43,790 nucleotides of DNA from an uncultured Clostridium sp. (GTDB taxonomy: Bacteria; Bacillota; Clostridia; TANB77; CAG-508). Position 1 is the first letter of the stretch; each line of letters starts with the position of its first letter. A program made the position numbers and the translations under genes. Below the pieces are notes generated by a model that had not been told where the DNA came from, did no database searches, and saw only the letters and a program-made list of their open reading frames with translations. Below are positions 1 through 9,100 of this stretch, in pieces. The stretch covers positions 1 through 43,790 of the forward strand of contig CAOKPI010000012.1 of NCBI GenBank assembly GCA_948470605.1, written 5' to 3'.

Positions 1-40
1 TACATAGTAATTTCTCTATCAAATTTCGACATTACACACT

Positions 41-190
41 TTATTTTACATACCCCAATCTGGTATTGTAGGCTTCATGCTCTGCTCTATTTCTTTCTAA
101 CTCTCTTAATATTTCATTTTGTACTTTCATCGAACCAGTTATCAATTCTTTTAATTCATTATCTTGGATCTTTTCCTTTTGATAATGTAC
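41..190 (-). pseudogene. Unrecognised C-terminal gene fragment
   Basis: An open minus-strand frame of 49 codons with no usable start codon, closed upstream by a stop. It is charged and probably helical (it contains LKELITGSMKVQNEILREL and ends in RLGYVK). It looks like the tail of a regulator or coiled-coil protein. It overlaps the Nudix remnant in another frame, so a deletion has probably joined two genes here. I do not recognise the family. Confidence 0.3.
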
Positions 191-245
191 TTAATATTTG
201 TCCATCTTTTAGATATAATAATGCAATTTTATCAATTTCTTTCAT
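159..245 (-). pseudogene. Nudix hydrolase, N-terminal remnant (28 codons)
   Basis: Starts at an ATG that overlaps the stop of the HAD gene (TGATG), with GGAGG just upstream. The product, beginning MKEIDKIALLYLKDGQILST, matches the usual first strand of small Nudix hydrolases that continue into an IPGGKxExGE box. Here the frame stops after SKGKDPR, before any Nudix box, so it cannot be active. The translational coupling suggests the full gene was once the last member of this operon. Confidence 0.5.
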
Positions 246-973
246 CAGTTATCCTCCAATTCATTTTTAATATAATTTAGCATTTCGTTATAATCTTTAA
301 ATTGATATTGTGATAGTTTGTTAATTTCTTCTCTGTTACAGTCTGAATATTTATCATATATTACTGCTACTTCTATATCTGCATTATTGGCTGCTTCTAC
401 TCCTATAAGTGAATCTTCTATTATTAAACATTCTTCTTTATCTACATTTAATTCTTTTAATATCTTATAATGTATTTCTGGATTTGGTTTTAATTCCTTA
501 ACTGCACCCTTTGAATATACTAATGAAAATATATCTTCAATATTTGCTTTATTTATTATGTTTTGATTATCTTTCTTATAGTTTTCTATTGTATGGTCGT
601 TTGTTGTACTTGCAATAACTAATATAAATCCTTTTTCTTTTAAATATTTTAATACTTTTTCAGCATTTGGTTTATAATCAATTACAGTCCTTAAATAATT
701 ATCAGCTATTTGATATCTTACTTTTTTTATTTCTTCTTTAGACATTTTAGAATTATACTTTTCCTTTAAAAATCCACAATACTCTAAATAAGCATCTTCA
801 CTTTTGCTATATTCTTTTAATTTTTCATCTCTTTGCTTTCCTATATCTATATCGTCAATTTTCCCATTACCTATTGTTTTTATTAGTTCTTTATCTATTT
901 CGTTCCATATTCCTATTGAATCAATTAATGTTCCATCCATATCAAATATAATTACTTTTTTATCTTTTAACAT
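245..973 (-). CDS. HAD-superfamily hydrolase (subfamily IA, beta-phosphoglucomutase-like)
   Basis: A cytoplasmic phosphatase or phosphomutase of the haloacid dehalogenase superfamily, about 242 aa. Motif I is FDMDGTLIDS near the N-terminus, with the nucleophile and acid/base aspartates. Motif II is the threonine or serine of VIASTTND. A lysine (VKELKPNPEIH) follows, and motif III/IV is IIEDSLIGVEAANNA. The alpha-helical cap between motifs I and II is the subfamily IA pattern. I place the start at the ATG ending at 973 because GAGGAGG lies 6 bases upstream; a start 24 bases further upstream has no such site. The substrate cannot be told from sequence; sugar phosphates are typical. It lies 33 bp downstream of the SDR gene and overlaps the Nudix remnant, so these probably form one operon. 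Confidence 0.85.
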   Translation of the reverse strand: MLKDKKVIIFDMDGTLIDSIGIWNEIDKELIKTIGNGKIDDIDIGKQRDEKLKEYSKSEDAYLEYCGFLKEKYNSKMSKEEIKKVRYQIADNYLRTVIDYKPNAEKVLKYLKEKGFILVIASTTNDHTIENYKKDNQNIINKANIEDIFSLVYSKGAVKELKPNPEIHYKILKELNVDKEECLIIEDSLIGVEAANNADIEVAVIYDKYSDCNREEINKLSQYQFKDYNEMLNYIKNELEDN

Positions 974-1006
974 ACTTTTCCTCCTCGTATAATCCAATAT
1001 TATTGT

Positions 1007-1723
1007 TTAGTAATTTTTTATATTCCTTACTTCTATACTAGGAATTGTTATTTCATGTGGTAAATCAAATACAAATTTTACAGTATTAGCAACATGTTCT
1101 GGTGTTAATCCTGTATTCATTACATTTTCTGGTAGTTCATTATTTGCTCTTTTATAAAATTCTGTTTGTATTAGTCCAGGACATACATCTGTTATTTTAA
1201 TATTATTTTGTGCTAAGTCATTTTGAATTGCTTTTCTAAATGCACTTGACCCAGTTTTTGATGCATTATATATTGGAAATGGTGGTTCACACATTACCCC
1301 ACTTTGAGAATTAATATTAATTATTTGTCCATAGCCTTGTTTCTTCATTATAGGAAATATACTTTTTATCATTGCAATTGTTCCAAATACATTGGTATCA
1401 ATAACTTTTTTTATTCTACTTAATTCATTCATCTCTTTGTAAATTGGTTCTTCTGTCTTTGACATATCTCCTGAAATCCACATTCCTGCACAATTTATTA
1501 AACAATCAACTTTTTTGTAATTCATTTTTATATCATCAATTATCTTAATTATTTGTTTATCATCTGCAACATCACAAACATAATATTTTGATTTTGTTTT
1601 CTCTGAAACTTGTTTTAAATTATTTTCATCAATATCAATTAATATCATATTTTCTTCTTTTAATACATTTGCTATCGCTTTTCCAACACCGTTAGCTGCA
1701 CCAGTAATAATAACATTTTTCAT
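1007..1723 (-). CDS. Short-chain dehydrogenase/reductase (SDR)
   Basis: A classical SDR oxidoreductase of 238 aa, the usual length. The N-terminal Rossmann nucleotide-binding motif is TGAANGVGKA (TGxxxGxG). The aspartate of LIDIDE after strand 2 suggests preference for NAD(H). NCAG is the structural NNAG motif, the active-site serine is in INSQSG, and the catalytic pair is YNASK (YxxxK). The C-terminal PGLIQTEF loop is also typical. The substrate is unknown. A GAGG site about 11 bases upstream supports the start. It sits between the Nudix gene and the HAD gene with short gaps, so it is probably co-transcribed with them. Confidence 0.88.
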   Translation of the reverse strand: MKNVIITGAANGVGKAIANVLKEENMILIDIDENNLKQVSEKTKSKYYVCDVADDKQIIKIIDDIKMNYKKVDCLINCAGMWISGDMSKTEEPIYKEMNELSRIKKVIDTNVFGTIAMIKSIFPIMKKQGYGQIININSQSGVMCEPPFPIYNASKTGSSAFRKAIQNDLAQNNIKITDVCPGLIQTEFYKRANNELPENVMNTGLTPEHVANTVKFVFDLPHEITIPSIEVRNIKNY

Positions 1724-1753
1724 AACTTTATATTCCTCTCATATTTTTTATAT

Positions 1754-2494
1754 CTAATCTTTTATAGCTTCTTTTATTAACTCTCTTAAATATGGTCTTT
1801 TAGGATTACTCATTCTGTCTAGTTTCTCTACTGCATTTTCTTTATTAAGAAAAACTAATCTATTAAACTCTAGTTCTAATTTATTATTTATTAAATATTC
1901 TTTATATTCTTCAAAATGTTTTTCTAGTTCTTCTTTAGATTGATTTATTTTTGCTAATGCTATAAATCCATAAGCATTTCTTGTATTGCTAGGATATTCT
2001 ATGTATTTTAACTTATAATCTATATTATCTAAATCCATATTTATCTCTTCTTTTAACTCTCTTTTTATATTCAAATTAATATTTATAATTCCATCTTTAA
2101 TATCAGCAATGTCTATTCCACCTCCTGGTATTTGTAAGCATTGTGGTATAGAAGTTGTCTTATTCATTTCTCCTATTACAAAATAATTATCTTTTGTCAG
2201 TAATAAAATGCCTCCCCATGGCGAACAACATCTATATTTATTTTCTTGGATTCCAATCCTTTCATCATATAAATAGTGAGCATAATTAGATTTTACAACT
2301 AACATTTCAATTCTATCTTGTGTTTCGTTTACTGTTTCTACTACATAATCTTGTCCATTATACAAATTAGGTTTTTCCTTTATTGCATTGTTCCAAAATT
2401 CTTTTATATTTTCTTTAAGTTCAATTGGTAAATTAATTTCTCTATCTTCAAATCTTAGTATAACAGTTTTATCTATTTTTATAATCTCACTCAT
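1754..2494 (-). CDS. Nudix-domain protein
   Basis: A 246-247 aa protein with a Nudix pyrophosphohydrolase fold in the middle. PGGGIDIAD is followed, after an insertion, by RELKEEINMD, which supplies the REUxEE part of the Nudix box. The spacing between the glycine-rich part and REL is longer than the usual 23-residue box, so catalysis is plausible but not certain. The N-terminal 80 residues look like a separate small domain, which is seen in NTP/sugar-nucleotide Nudix proteins of Firmicutes. Two adjacent ATGs exist (ending at 2497 and 2494). I prefer the second because AAGGAG is then 6-7 bases away. The start overlaps the end of the broken acetyltransferase, which suggests translational coupling. 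Confidence 0.75.
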   Translation of the reverse strand: MSEIIKIDKTVILRFEDREINLPIELKENIKEFWNNAIKEKPNLYNGQDYVVETVNETQDRIEMLVVKSNYAHYLYDERIGIQENKYRCCSPWGGILLLTKDNYFVIGEMNKTTSIPQCLQIPGGGIDIADIKDGIININLNIKRELKEEINMDLDNIDYKLKYIEYPSNTRNAYGFIALAKINQSKEELEKHFEEYKEYLINNKLELEFNRLVFLNKENAVEKLDRMSNPKRPYLRELIKEAIKD

Positions 2495-2893
2495 CATTAA
2501 CTCCTTTTAAAATCATTCCTTCTCCTAGATTAGCTTCTTTCCTAGTTATAAATCCAAACTTTTTATAAAAATTTTCTTTTCCTTTTGCTGCTCCTAAATA
2601 AGCTCTTATATTTGGATTTATTTTTTCAATTCATTAATTTTTTCTAAAATGTTCTTCATTATGTTTGTTCCTACTTCTTTATTCTGATATTCTGGTATAA
2701 CCATAATATCTTGTATGTATAAAAAGATTGTTTTATATCCTATTATTTTATCGTTTTCATAAGCACAAATTGAATATATTGAATTGCTTAATGCAATTTC
2801 TACTATATCATCTTCTCTAGTTCCCCATCCTACTGCATTTGTTAGATAATTATATTCTATTGTTGTTGGTACTTTTTCTTTATATTCTATCAT
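2487..2893 (-). pseudogene. GNAT N-acetyltransferase, split by a frameshift
   Basis: The first frame (2618-2893) encodes the front of a GNAT fold, including the acetyl-CoA strand IQDIMVIPEYQ and the loop QNKEVGT in place of the usual Q/RxxGxG/A. It stops after NELKK. The next frame continues directly with INPNIRAYLGAAKGKENFY, KFGF and GMILKG, which is the standard end of these enzymes. The break is in a run of six A; one more A restores a full protein of about 135 aa. This may be a real mutation, a consensus error or slippage. A ribosome site (GGAGG) precedes the start, and the end overlaps the downstream Nudix gene. Confidence 0.75.
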
Positions 2894-2912
2894 CTTGTTA
2901 CCTCCAATAGTT

Positions 2913-3110
2913 CTATTCTATTTCTTTTAAGAGTTTGTCTAAAAAAATTGCTACACCATCTTCATCATTAGATAAAGTAATCTCATCTGCCTTTTCTTTA
3001 ATAATATTAATGGCATTCTCCATAGCCACCTTATATCCTACTTGTTCAAACATTGATAAATCATTATTATCATCACCAATCGCAATAGTTTCTCCAAAAA
3101 TATTACTACA
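2913..3110 (-). pseudogene. Cof-type HAD-IIB hydrolase, C-terminal fragment
   Basis: Sixty-five codons with no start. They contain motif IV (IAIGDDNNDLSMFEQVGYK) and the following VAMENAINIIKEKA and DEDGVAIFLDKLL, which are diagnostic of the C-terminus of Cof-like sugar phosphatases of about 270 aa. Everything N-terminal, including the DxD nucleophile and the cap, is missing and replaced by an unrelated coding fragment in another frame. It is therefore a deletion remnant. Confidence 0.7.
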
Positions 3111-3202
3111 TTACTTAATTCTTCTCCTATTTCTTTGCTTTGTTGATTAAATCTTTCGTCCATCTCTTTACGTATTTCTGTTTTTGTCTCTTTTAGTTTC
3201 AC
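3107..3202 (-). pseudogene. Unrecognised helical gene fragment
   Basis: A short frame, possibly from a GTG, encoding about 32 charged residues (EIRKEMDERFNQQSKEIGEE). It lies between foldback element A1 and the HAD fragment. Tails of this look occur at the end of phage-type regulators and coiled-coil proteins, but I cannot name the family. It adjoins the HAD fragment at a deletion junction. Confidence 0.25.
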
Positions 3203-3214
3203 TACATCTTAATC

Positions 3215-3337
3215 TAAAAGTTTATTATATTTTTTATGAAGTAACAATTCGTGGGGACCAACAAGCTTACAGTCTGTTATGCAATTACAGACTGTGTGAT
3301 GTTGGGAGTTACAAATAAAAAATATAATAAACTTTTA
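3215..3337 (-). repeat. Foldback element A, copy 1
   Basis: A 123 bp inverted-repeat element. The outer arms are AT-rich (TAAAAGTTTATTATATTTTT pairs with the right end). Then come the conserved inner blocks GGGGACCAAC and GTTGGGAGTTAC, where CCAAC pairs with GTTGG, and a central hairpin ACAGTCTGT / ACAGACTGT. Three more copies lie in this window. It starts 25 bases after the stop codon of the glycosyltransferase gene, so as RNA it would be a 3' untranslated structure. Confidence 0.8.
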
Positions 3338-3362
3338 AATTAATAAGGTGAATGGTAACTAT

Positions 3363-4298
3363 TTATTCAATGTTTATTTTCTTATCAATAATATATTCTG
3401 GTCTTTGCCTTGTCTCATCATAAATTCTTGCTATATACTCAGAAATAATCCAAATAGATACCAACTGTACCCCACTAAACAACGTAATCGCAACCATAAT
3501 AGACGTCCAACCTGGTGTTAAATGATTTAACTGAAAAACATAAGAAACCAAAGAATAAATCAAAATCGCAATGGATAGAATAATCGTTACACATCCTAAG
3601 CCTCCTACTATCTTTAATGGTTTGGTAGAAAAACTAATAATGCCATCGGAAGCTAGTTTCCACATTTTTTGAAAAGGATATTTTGTCTTTCCAGCTTTTC
3701 TCTCTTCCCTCTCATAAAAATAAGCCTTTTGTTGAAATCCTACCCAGCTAAAAAGCCCCCTTAAAAACTTATTATGTTCTGGCATGGTATTAATCACATC
3801 AATTACTTTTTTATCCACTAATCTAAAATCCCCTGTATCTTTTGGAATCTCTACATCTGACAATGCATTTAGTGTACGATAAAACATCTTAGCTGTTAAT
3901 AATTTAAAAGCTGATTCCCCTTTTCTTGACCTTCTTTGTCCATATATTACCTCATTTCCTTCCTCCCACAAAGCTACCATTTCTGGTAATAACTCTGGAG
4001 GGTCTTGCAAATCGGCATCCATAATAATCACAGCATCCCCTATTACATATTGAATTCCTGCTGTTACCGCTGCTTGATGGCCAAAATTTCTAGATAAAGA
4101 TAAAATCTTCACTTTTTGATTCTCTTTTGCTATCTCTTCTAATAGGCTCAATGTCTTATCTCTCGAACCATCATCCACAAATAGCATTTCATAATCATAT
4201 TGTTTTAAATCTTCCATCACTTTTTGGATTCTCAAATAAGAGGTCTTTGCGACCTCTTCTTCATTGTACATAGGGATAACGACTGATATTTTTTTCAT
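3363..4298 (-). CDS. Family 2 glycosyltransferase, GtrB/DPM-like
   Basis: About 311 aa. An N-terminal GT-A domain (ISVVIPMYNEEE start; DxD-type DADLQDPPELL; LSRNFGHQAAVTAGI) is followed by two C-terminal membrane helices (about residues 230-255 and 265-290). This is the architecture of GtrB and bactoprenol glucosyl/mannosyl transferases, which move a sugar from a nucleotide donor to polyprenyl phosphate at the inner membrane face. The start is chosen at the ATG with AAGGAG 7 bases upstream; the longer frame would run back into prs. It is 22 bp downstream of prs and probably shares its promoter. Its usual partner, GtrA, is encoded about 5 kb away. Foldback A1 lies just beyond its stop. Confidence 0.88.
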   Translation of the reverse strand: MKKISVVIPMYNEEEVAKTSYLRIQKVMEDLKQYDYEMLFVDDGSRDKTLSLLEEIAKENQKVKILSLSRNFGHQAAVTAGIQYVIGDAVIIMDADLQDPPELLPEMVALWEEGNEVIYGQRRSRKGESAFKLLTAKMFYRTLNALSDVEIPKDTGDFRLVDKKVIDVINTMPEHNKFLRGLFSWVGFQQKAYFYEREERKAGKTKYPFQKMWKLASDGIISFSTKPLKIVGGLGCVTIILSIAILIYSLVSYVFQLNHLTPGWTSIMVAITLFSGVQLVSIWIISEYIARIYDETRQRPEYIIDKKINIE

Positions 4299-4320
4299 GT
4301 TATCACTCCTTGTTTTACTT

Positions 4321-5265
4321 TTATGCTTTATAATATAATTCACCTAATGGTTTCTCTTCATTAATTCTTTTGATTGCCTCTGCAAATAATGGAGCAATCG
4401 ATAATACAGTTATATTATCAATTCTTTTTTCTTCTAGTACAGGAACTGTGTTGGTTACTACCATTTCCTTGATTCCTGAATTCTTAATTCTTTCAATCGC
4501 TGGTCCTGATAAAACACCATGAGTACCACCTGCATAAATCGCTTTTGCACCAAATTGTTGTAATACCTTTACCGTTTCCATCATGGAGCCAGCTGTCGCT
4601 ATTTCATCATCAAAGATAATCGCATTTTTATTTGTTACATCTCCAATAATGGTTCCTGCAATCGCTCTATCATCATTGGCATCTCTTCTTTTATCCACTA
4701 AAGCAATAGGACAATTGAAAAATTCAGAATATTTATAGGCTTTTTTTGAACTTCCTGCATCCGTTGCTACAATTACCATATCTTCTAAGTTTTTCTCTTT
4801 AAAATAATCCTCTAATAGATACTCTGCTGTTAGTCTATCACAATTCACATTAAAATATGCTTGTATGGCTGGATTATGTAAATCACATGTAATAACTCTT
4901 GTTGCACCAGCAGCTTCTAAAATTTGTGCCATTAATTTAGCCGTTACTGGCACACGTGGCTGGTCTTTTTTATCTGATCTAGAGTATGGAAAATAAGGTA
5001 ATACTACATTAATATTTTTAGCAGATGCTCTTTTGATAGCATCAATCGTTATTAGCAATTCCATAATTCTTTCATTGACTGGCGGTTTTGTTGTCTGAAC
5101 AATGTACACATCTTTTTGTCTTACTGTTTCTAAAATTTGTACAAAATTATTGTCATTTGAAAACTTTTGATGATGAATTTTTCCCATTTCTAATCCTAAT
5201 TCATCACATATCTCTTGTGTAAATTCTTCTGCCGTTGGACAAGCAAATATTTTAATATTATTCAT
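4321..5265 (-). CDS. prs: Ribose-phosphate pyrophosphokinase (PRPP synthetase)
   Basis: Makes PRPP from ribose-5-phosphate and ATP for nucleotide, histidine and tryptophan synthesis. At 314 aa it has the class I length. Visible motifs are the N-terminal FACPTAEEFTQEI, the flexible loop FPYSRSDKKDQPR, DLHNPAIQAYF, and the PRPP-binding loop IIFDDEIATAGSM. The start is the ATG ending at 5265, with AAAGGA upstream. A good sigma-A promoter lies at 5300-5328. Prs is a housekeeping enzyme, so its place beside surface glycosyltransferases may be accidental, although PRPP also feeds some polyprenyl-phosphoribose pathways. Confidence 0.95.
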   Translation of the reverse strand: MNNIKIFACPTAEEFTQEICDELGLEMGKIHHQKFSNDNNFVQILETVRQKDVYIVQTTKPPVNERIMELLITIDAIKRASAKNINVVLPYFPYSRSDKKDQPRVPVTAKLMAQILEAAGATRVITCDLHNPAIQAYFNVNCDRLTAEYLLEDYFKEKNLEDMVIVATDAGSSKKAYKYSEFFNCPIALVDKRRDANDDRAIAGTIIGDVTNKNAIIFDDEIATAGSMMETVKVLQQFGAKAIYAGGTHGVLSGPAIERIKNSGIKEMVVTNTVPVLEEKRIDNITVLSIAPLFAEAIKRINEEKPLGELYYKA

Positions 5266-5299
5266 TTTTATCGTTTCCTTTCTATTAAAATTCTTCTTT

Positions 5300-5328
5300 A
5301 TCATACCATAAACTACAAAAAAAGTGAA
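5300..5328 (-). promoter_or_regulatory. Sigma-A promoter for prs
   Basis: On the minus strand TTCACT, 17 bases, then TATGAT, ending about 35 bp upstream of the prs start. It lies in the gap between prs and the gene at 5410, the right place for an operon start. Confidence 0.65.
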
Positions 5329-5409
5329 CTTTTTTTACATTTTTTCTTAAATTTTTTGTATCCTATTCACAACTACCTAAAAATATAATAAATTTAATAA
5401 TAACAATAT

Positions 5410-6126
5410 TTAATTTTGCATATTCAATAACACATCTTGTAAAATCTCTTGTTTCGACAAAATACCTTTCTCATTAGTAGTTACTTCCAAAATCGTTACA
5501 TTCCCTTCTTGATAAACATCTATTGCTTGATAAGGTTCCATTTTTTCAAAAGGATATTCCACAATCTCCCCTGAAAAATCATCTCTTGTATAAGAAACTC
5601 CTGAGACATCAACAATATATAATTGGTTAGCATGCATCGCTTCCTTCAATTTCTTTGCTTCTTCTTTTTCGTTCTCCTCTGACATATACAAATATCCTTG
5701 TTCATTAATTGTATAACCATTCATGCCATTATCTTTTAACAGATTTAAAAAAGCTTCTCTGGATTGTTTCGCAATCCAGATTCCCTCTTGTGTTGGTTTG
5801 TTCTTCAATAAATCTTGTATTTCATTTTCAGAAGGTTGTCCATTCTTCAAAATTCCTGCTAATACCGTTTGAAATTGAATACTAGGCTTAATTTGTAAAA
5901 TTTGTCTTCCATCATATTCTTTTTGAATTTGATACATATCAGTATCTGCCGTAGCATTGATTTCTTCTTTTATTTCATTAATAGTTTCTTCATCATAAAT
6001 ATCTACTTCATTTGTTGTATTATTTTCGTTTTCCTTATCTTTCTGAAAACTCAAATTAACTAGTATAGCAACTATTCCTATTATCATAACTGCTACTAGG
6101 ATACACACTATATATTTCTTTTTCAT
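5410..6126 (-). CDS. Hypothetical membrane-anchored extracytoplasmic protein
   Basis: A 238 aa protein with a positively charged start (MKKKY), one hydrophobic helix at about residues 5-28 and a hydrophilic remainder rich in Glu, Asn and Lys. This predicts a single-pass anchor with the body outside the cell, or an uncleaved signal peptide. I see no enzyme motif or lipobox. Its start is only 4 bases past the stop of the M14/ricin protein, so the two are surely co-transcribed. It may be a partner or anchor for that secreted enzyme, which is inference only. Confidence 0.7.
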   Translation of the reverse strand: MKKKYIVCILVAVMIIGIVAILVNLSFQKDKENENNTTNEVDIYDEETINEIKEEINATADTDMYQIQKEYDGRQILQIKPSIQFQTVLAGILKNGQPSENEIQDLLKNKPTQEGIWIAKQSREAFLNLLKDNGMNGYTINEQGYLYMSEENEKEEAKKLKEAMHANQLYIVDVSGVSYTRDDFSGEIVEYPFEKMEPYQAIDVYQEGNVTILEVTTNEKGILSKQEILQDVLLNMQN

Positions 6127-6130
6127 TTCA

Positions 6131-9100
6131 TTAATTCTCCCTTAACATTTGCATAGTTGCATTGATATATTTTTGTGCATAATTTCTACCTACTGTTTGG
6201 CTATGATTACTTACTTGTGGCAATTCTACTAATACAGACCTTCCGTTTCGCAAAGTTCTAGCCCAATTAACTAAATAACCAGAACCATAAGAATTAATAT
6301 GGGTCGGTAATCCAAATTGATTTCTATAATACGAACCCAATCCATTATCTCCTATTGTTTCATTTAACCAGCCATGTGTATCAACCGTGATTGTCTTGGT
6401 ACTTCCTTGGTGACTTAACATAAAGTTTCTTAAGTCAATTGCTTCATAGGCTTGGAAAGGAGCCGTACCATTATAATTTCTGGCACTTTTTTCTCTTTTA
6501 TAGCCCACTGACCAGTTTCGATTTAAGTCAACTCCTTGTGTAGCAGGTGCTGCACTAAATAGCGATGTTCTTCCTGGTCCATTATTTGTATGTCCATAAG
6601 CTTGTCCATCTGGATTTAAATTTGGAAAAATATAAATCGTCCAATTTCTAGTAATTGATTCATCTATATGATGATCCAAATATTTTTTAAATTCTTCTGC
6701 TATATAAGTCAATTCTGCTCCATCATGGTTATAGGAATCTTCAAAGCCATGAATCGAAAAAGTAGCAAATAAAACTTTTGAACCTTTTCCATATTTATAA
6801 TATTTTAGTTTCGAACCTCTTCTGTCTCCTTTTACTGCTAAACCACTTCTTCCGTAACTTCCCGCTTCATAGAACTTTCGAATGCCTTTTACAAATCTAA
6901 ATTTTTGGGCATTACTATTATTACCTGTATAAATTTGAATATTTTGACCATTTCTAACCAATGCTGATGAAACATCTAATGTTTTTCCTGTTGCTTTCGA
7001 AATAATATGATAATATCCATTTCCTGCTTCTTTTATTTGCCATTGTTGATTACTAGCACCTGTATAGTTTGCTTGGCATACATTATTTGATGTAGCTGTT
7101 AATGCTTTATTAGAATGTTTAGCTAAGATTTTATAAGTATCGGTAGAAAGAGCTGTTAATACAAATTTTTGTTGATTCACATTATCTGCTGTCCATAATT
7201 GTACATTGGCATTATTAGCTTGAGAACCACCAGAAACATCTACTACCATATTAGGATTTAATTTTGTCTCTATTTCATAAGTACTATTATCTATGATATT
7301 AATTGGTGTTAATTTGAATTTTTGTGCATTTGTCCCATTCTTATAATATAACTGAATGTTAGTTCCATTACGAGAAGTATATCCAGACGCAACATCCAAA
7401 CACAAACCATTTGCCTTTGAAATAATATGATAGTAACCATCTCCACAGTCTTCTAGAAACCAATACTGTGCATCTGTTCCATTAGAAGCATATTGATTTA
7501 TATTGGCTCCAAAATTGATACTACCTCCTTGTACATCTAAAACTCTGGCAGAATGTACGGCTGTTATTCTATAATAATTGGTATTTTTAATTCTCGTGAT
7601 ACGGAATTTTTGTTGTTGTACTTTTGTATTTTCCCAAATTTGTACATTGGCTCCATTATTGTAATTACCGCCTGAAACATCTACCACTCGATTCGTTTTT
7701 AAACTAATTTGATAAATGCCATCACTAATCTGTTTTACATTTTTCGTTGGCGTTTCATTGATTAGAATAAATTGCTGACTTTTTAAGTCTGTTTCTGTAT
7801 TTAATTTTAGCACTTGTCCATTGTTTACACTAGCACTTCCTAAATCGATATAAAGATTTCCACATTTTGAAATAATGGCATATACACTCTCGGAATACTT
7901 TTTCAAAATCCATTTTTGGGTATCTAAATTTCCATCGTTTTGTTGACTTATTATATTTCCCACTTTTGGATTTTTGCTTTCTACCGTTAAAACCTTGTTA
8001 GAAGATTTTGCTTTTATCTTATAATAACCGTCTCCTACATATTGTATTTCAAATTTTTGTTGTATTGCTTTCGTATTACTTCCCATTTGAAGTTTATTAC
8101 TATTTGCCATATAAAAAGCTTTTGCATTATCTGCTGTGCTTACCATTCGATACGTTCCATTTTCTGCTGATTGTGTTCCCTTTTCTGTTGAACAAGCTTG
8201 GAAAGTAAATTTTTGAGCATTGGAACCATTATAGGAATAAGTTTGTACACTGGCTCCGACTGACTTGCTTCCACCAGCAATATCTAAAGCTAATCCATTG
8301 CATTTTGATATAATAGAATAGGTATTATCAGCATTCTTTTGAATTACCCATTTTTGAGCAGCTGTATTGTTGCTATTATATTGTTGTATTGGGGTTCCAT
8401 TTTTTCCACTTGCTCCTGGCACATCCATTGCTTTTTTCGTATGTAAAACTTTTATGGTATAAGTTCCATCTTGATTATAAGTAATTTGAAATTTTTCATT
8501 GGCTCTATTATTAAGGGTTGCCGTCTTAAAAGTAGCATTGTTGTTAGTAGCACTATTTGGTATTCCCAAAACACGATTACTAGCTACTTCTGAGTAAATA
8601 TAATAAGTACCATTTTCTATTGTTTTTTGACCCTTTATTTCTCGTACTTTTGAAAACTTAAATTTCTGTGCCTTTGTTTTATTTCCTGTATATACTTGTA
8701 GGTTCGCTCCATTTTTGTTGCTACCACTTGCAATATCTAAATATAAGCCATTACATTTTGACACAATATAATAATAGCCATTTCCACAAGACTCTAAATA
8801 CCATTTTTGTGCATTCGTACCATTGGATTGATATTGGTCTACATTCGTACCATTTTTTCTTCCTGCTCCCACAACATCTAATACTTTATTCGAATGTAAA
8901 GCCGTAAAAGTATAAGTTCCATCTTGATTTAATTTTACTTTAAATTTTTGGCTATTTTTATTTTCTTTTTCATAAATGTTTACATTGGCACCATTATTTT
9001 TACTATCACTTTGCACATTGATAACTTTTGTGTTGCTGACACCTGTGAATATTTCGTAAGTTCCTTCTTTTACTTCTGTCGTTCTCATATTCGCGAAAAC

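Noticed and set aside
2618..2640. Programmed frameshift in the GNAT gene
   Set aside because: There is no downstream pseudoknot or Shine-Dalgarno-like stimulator visible, so mutation or sequence error is the simpler reading.
8008..8907. Plus-strand open frames opposite the lectin-repeat genes and elsewhere
   Set aside because: They are low-complexity, rich in Leu, Phe, Tyr and Ser, have no ribosome sites and mirror strong minus-strand genes.
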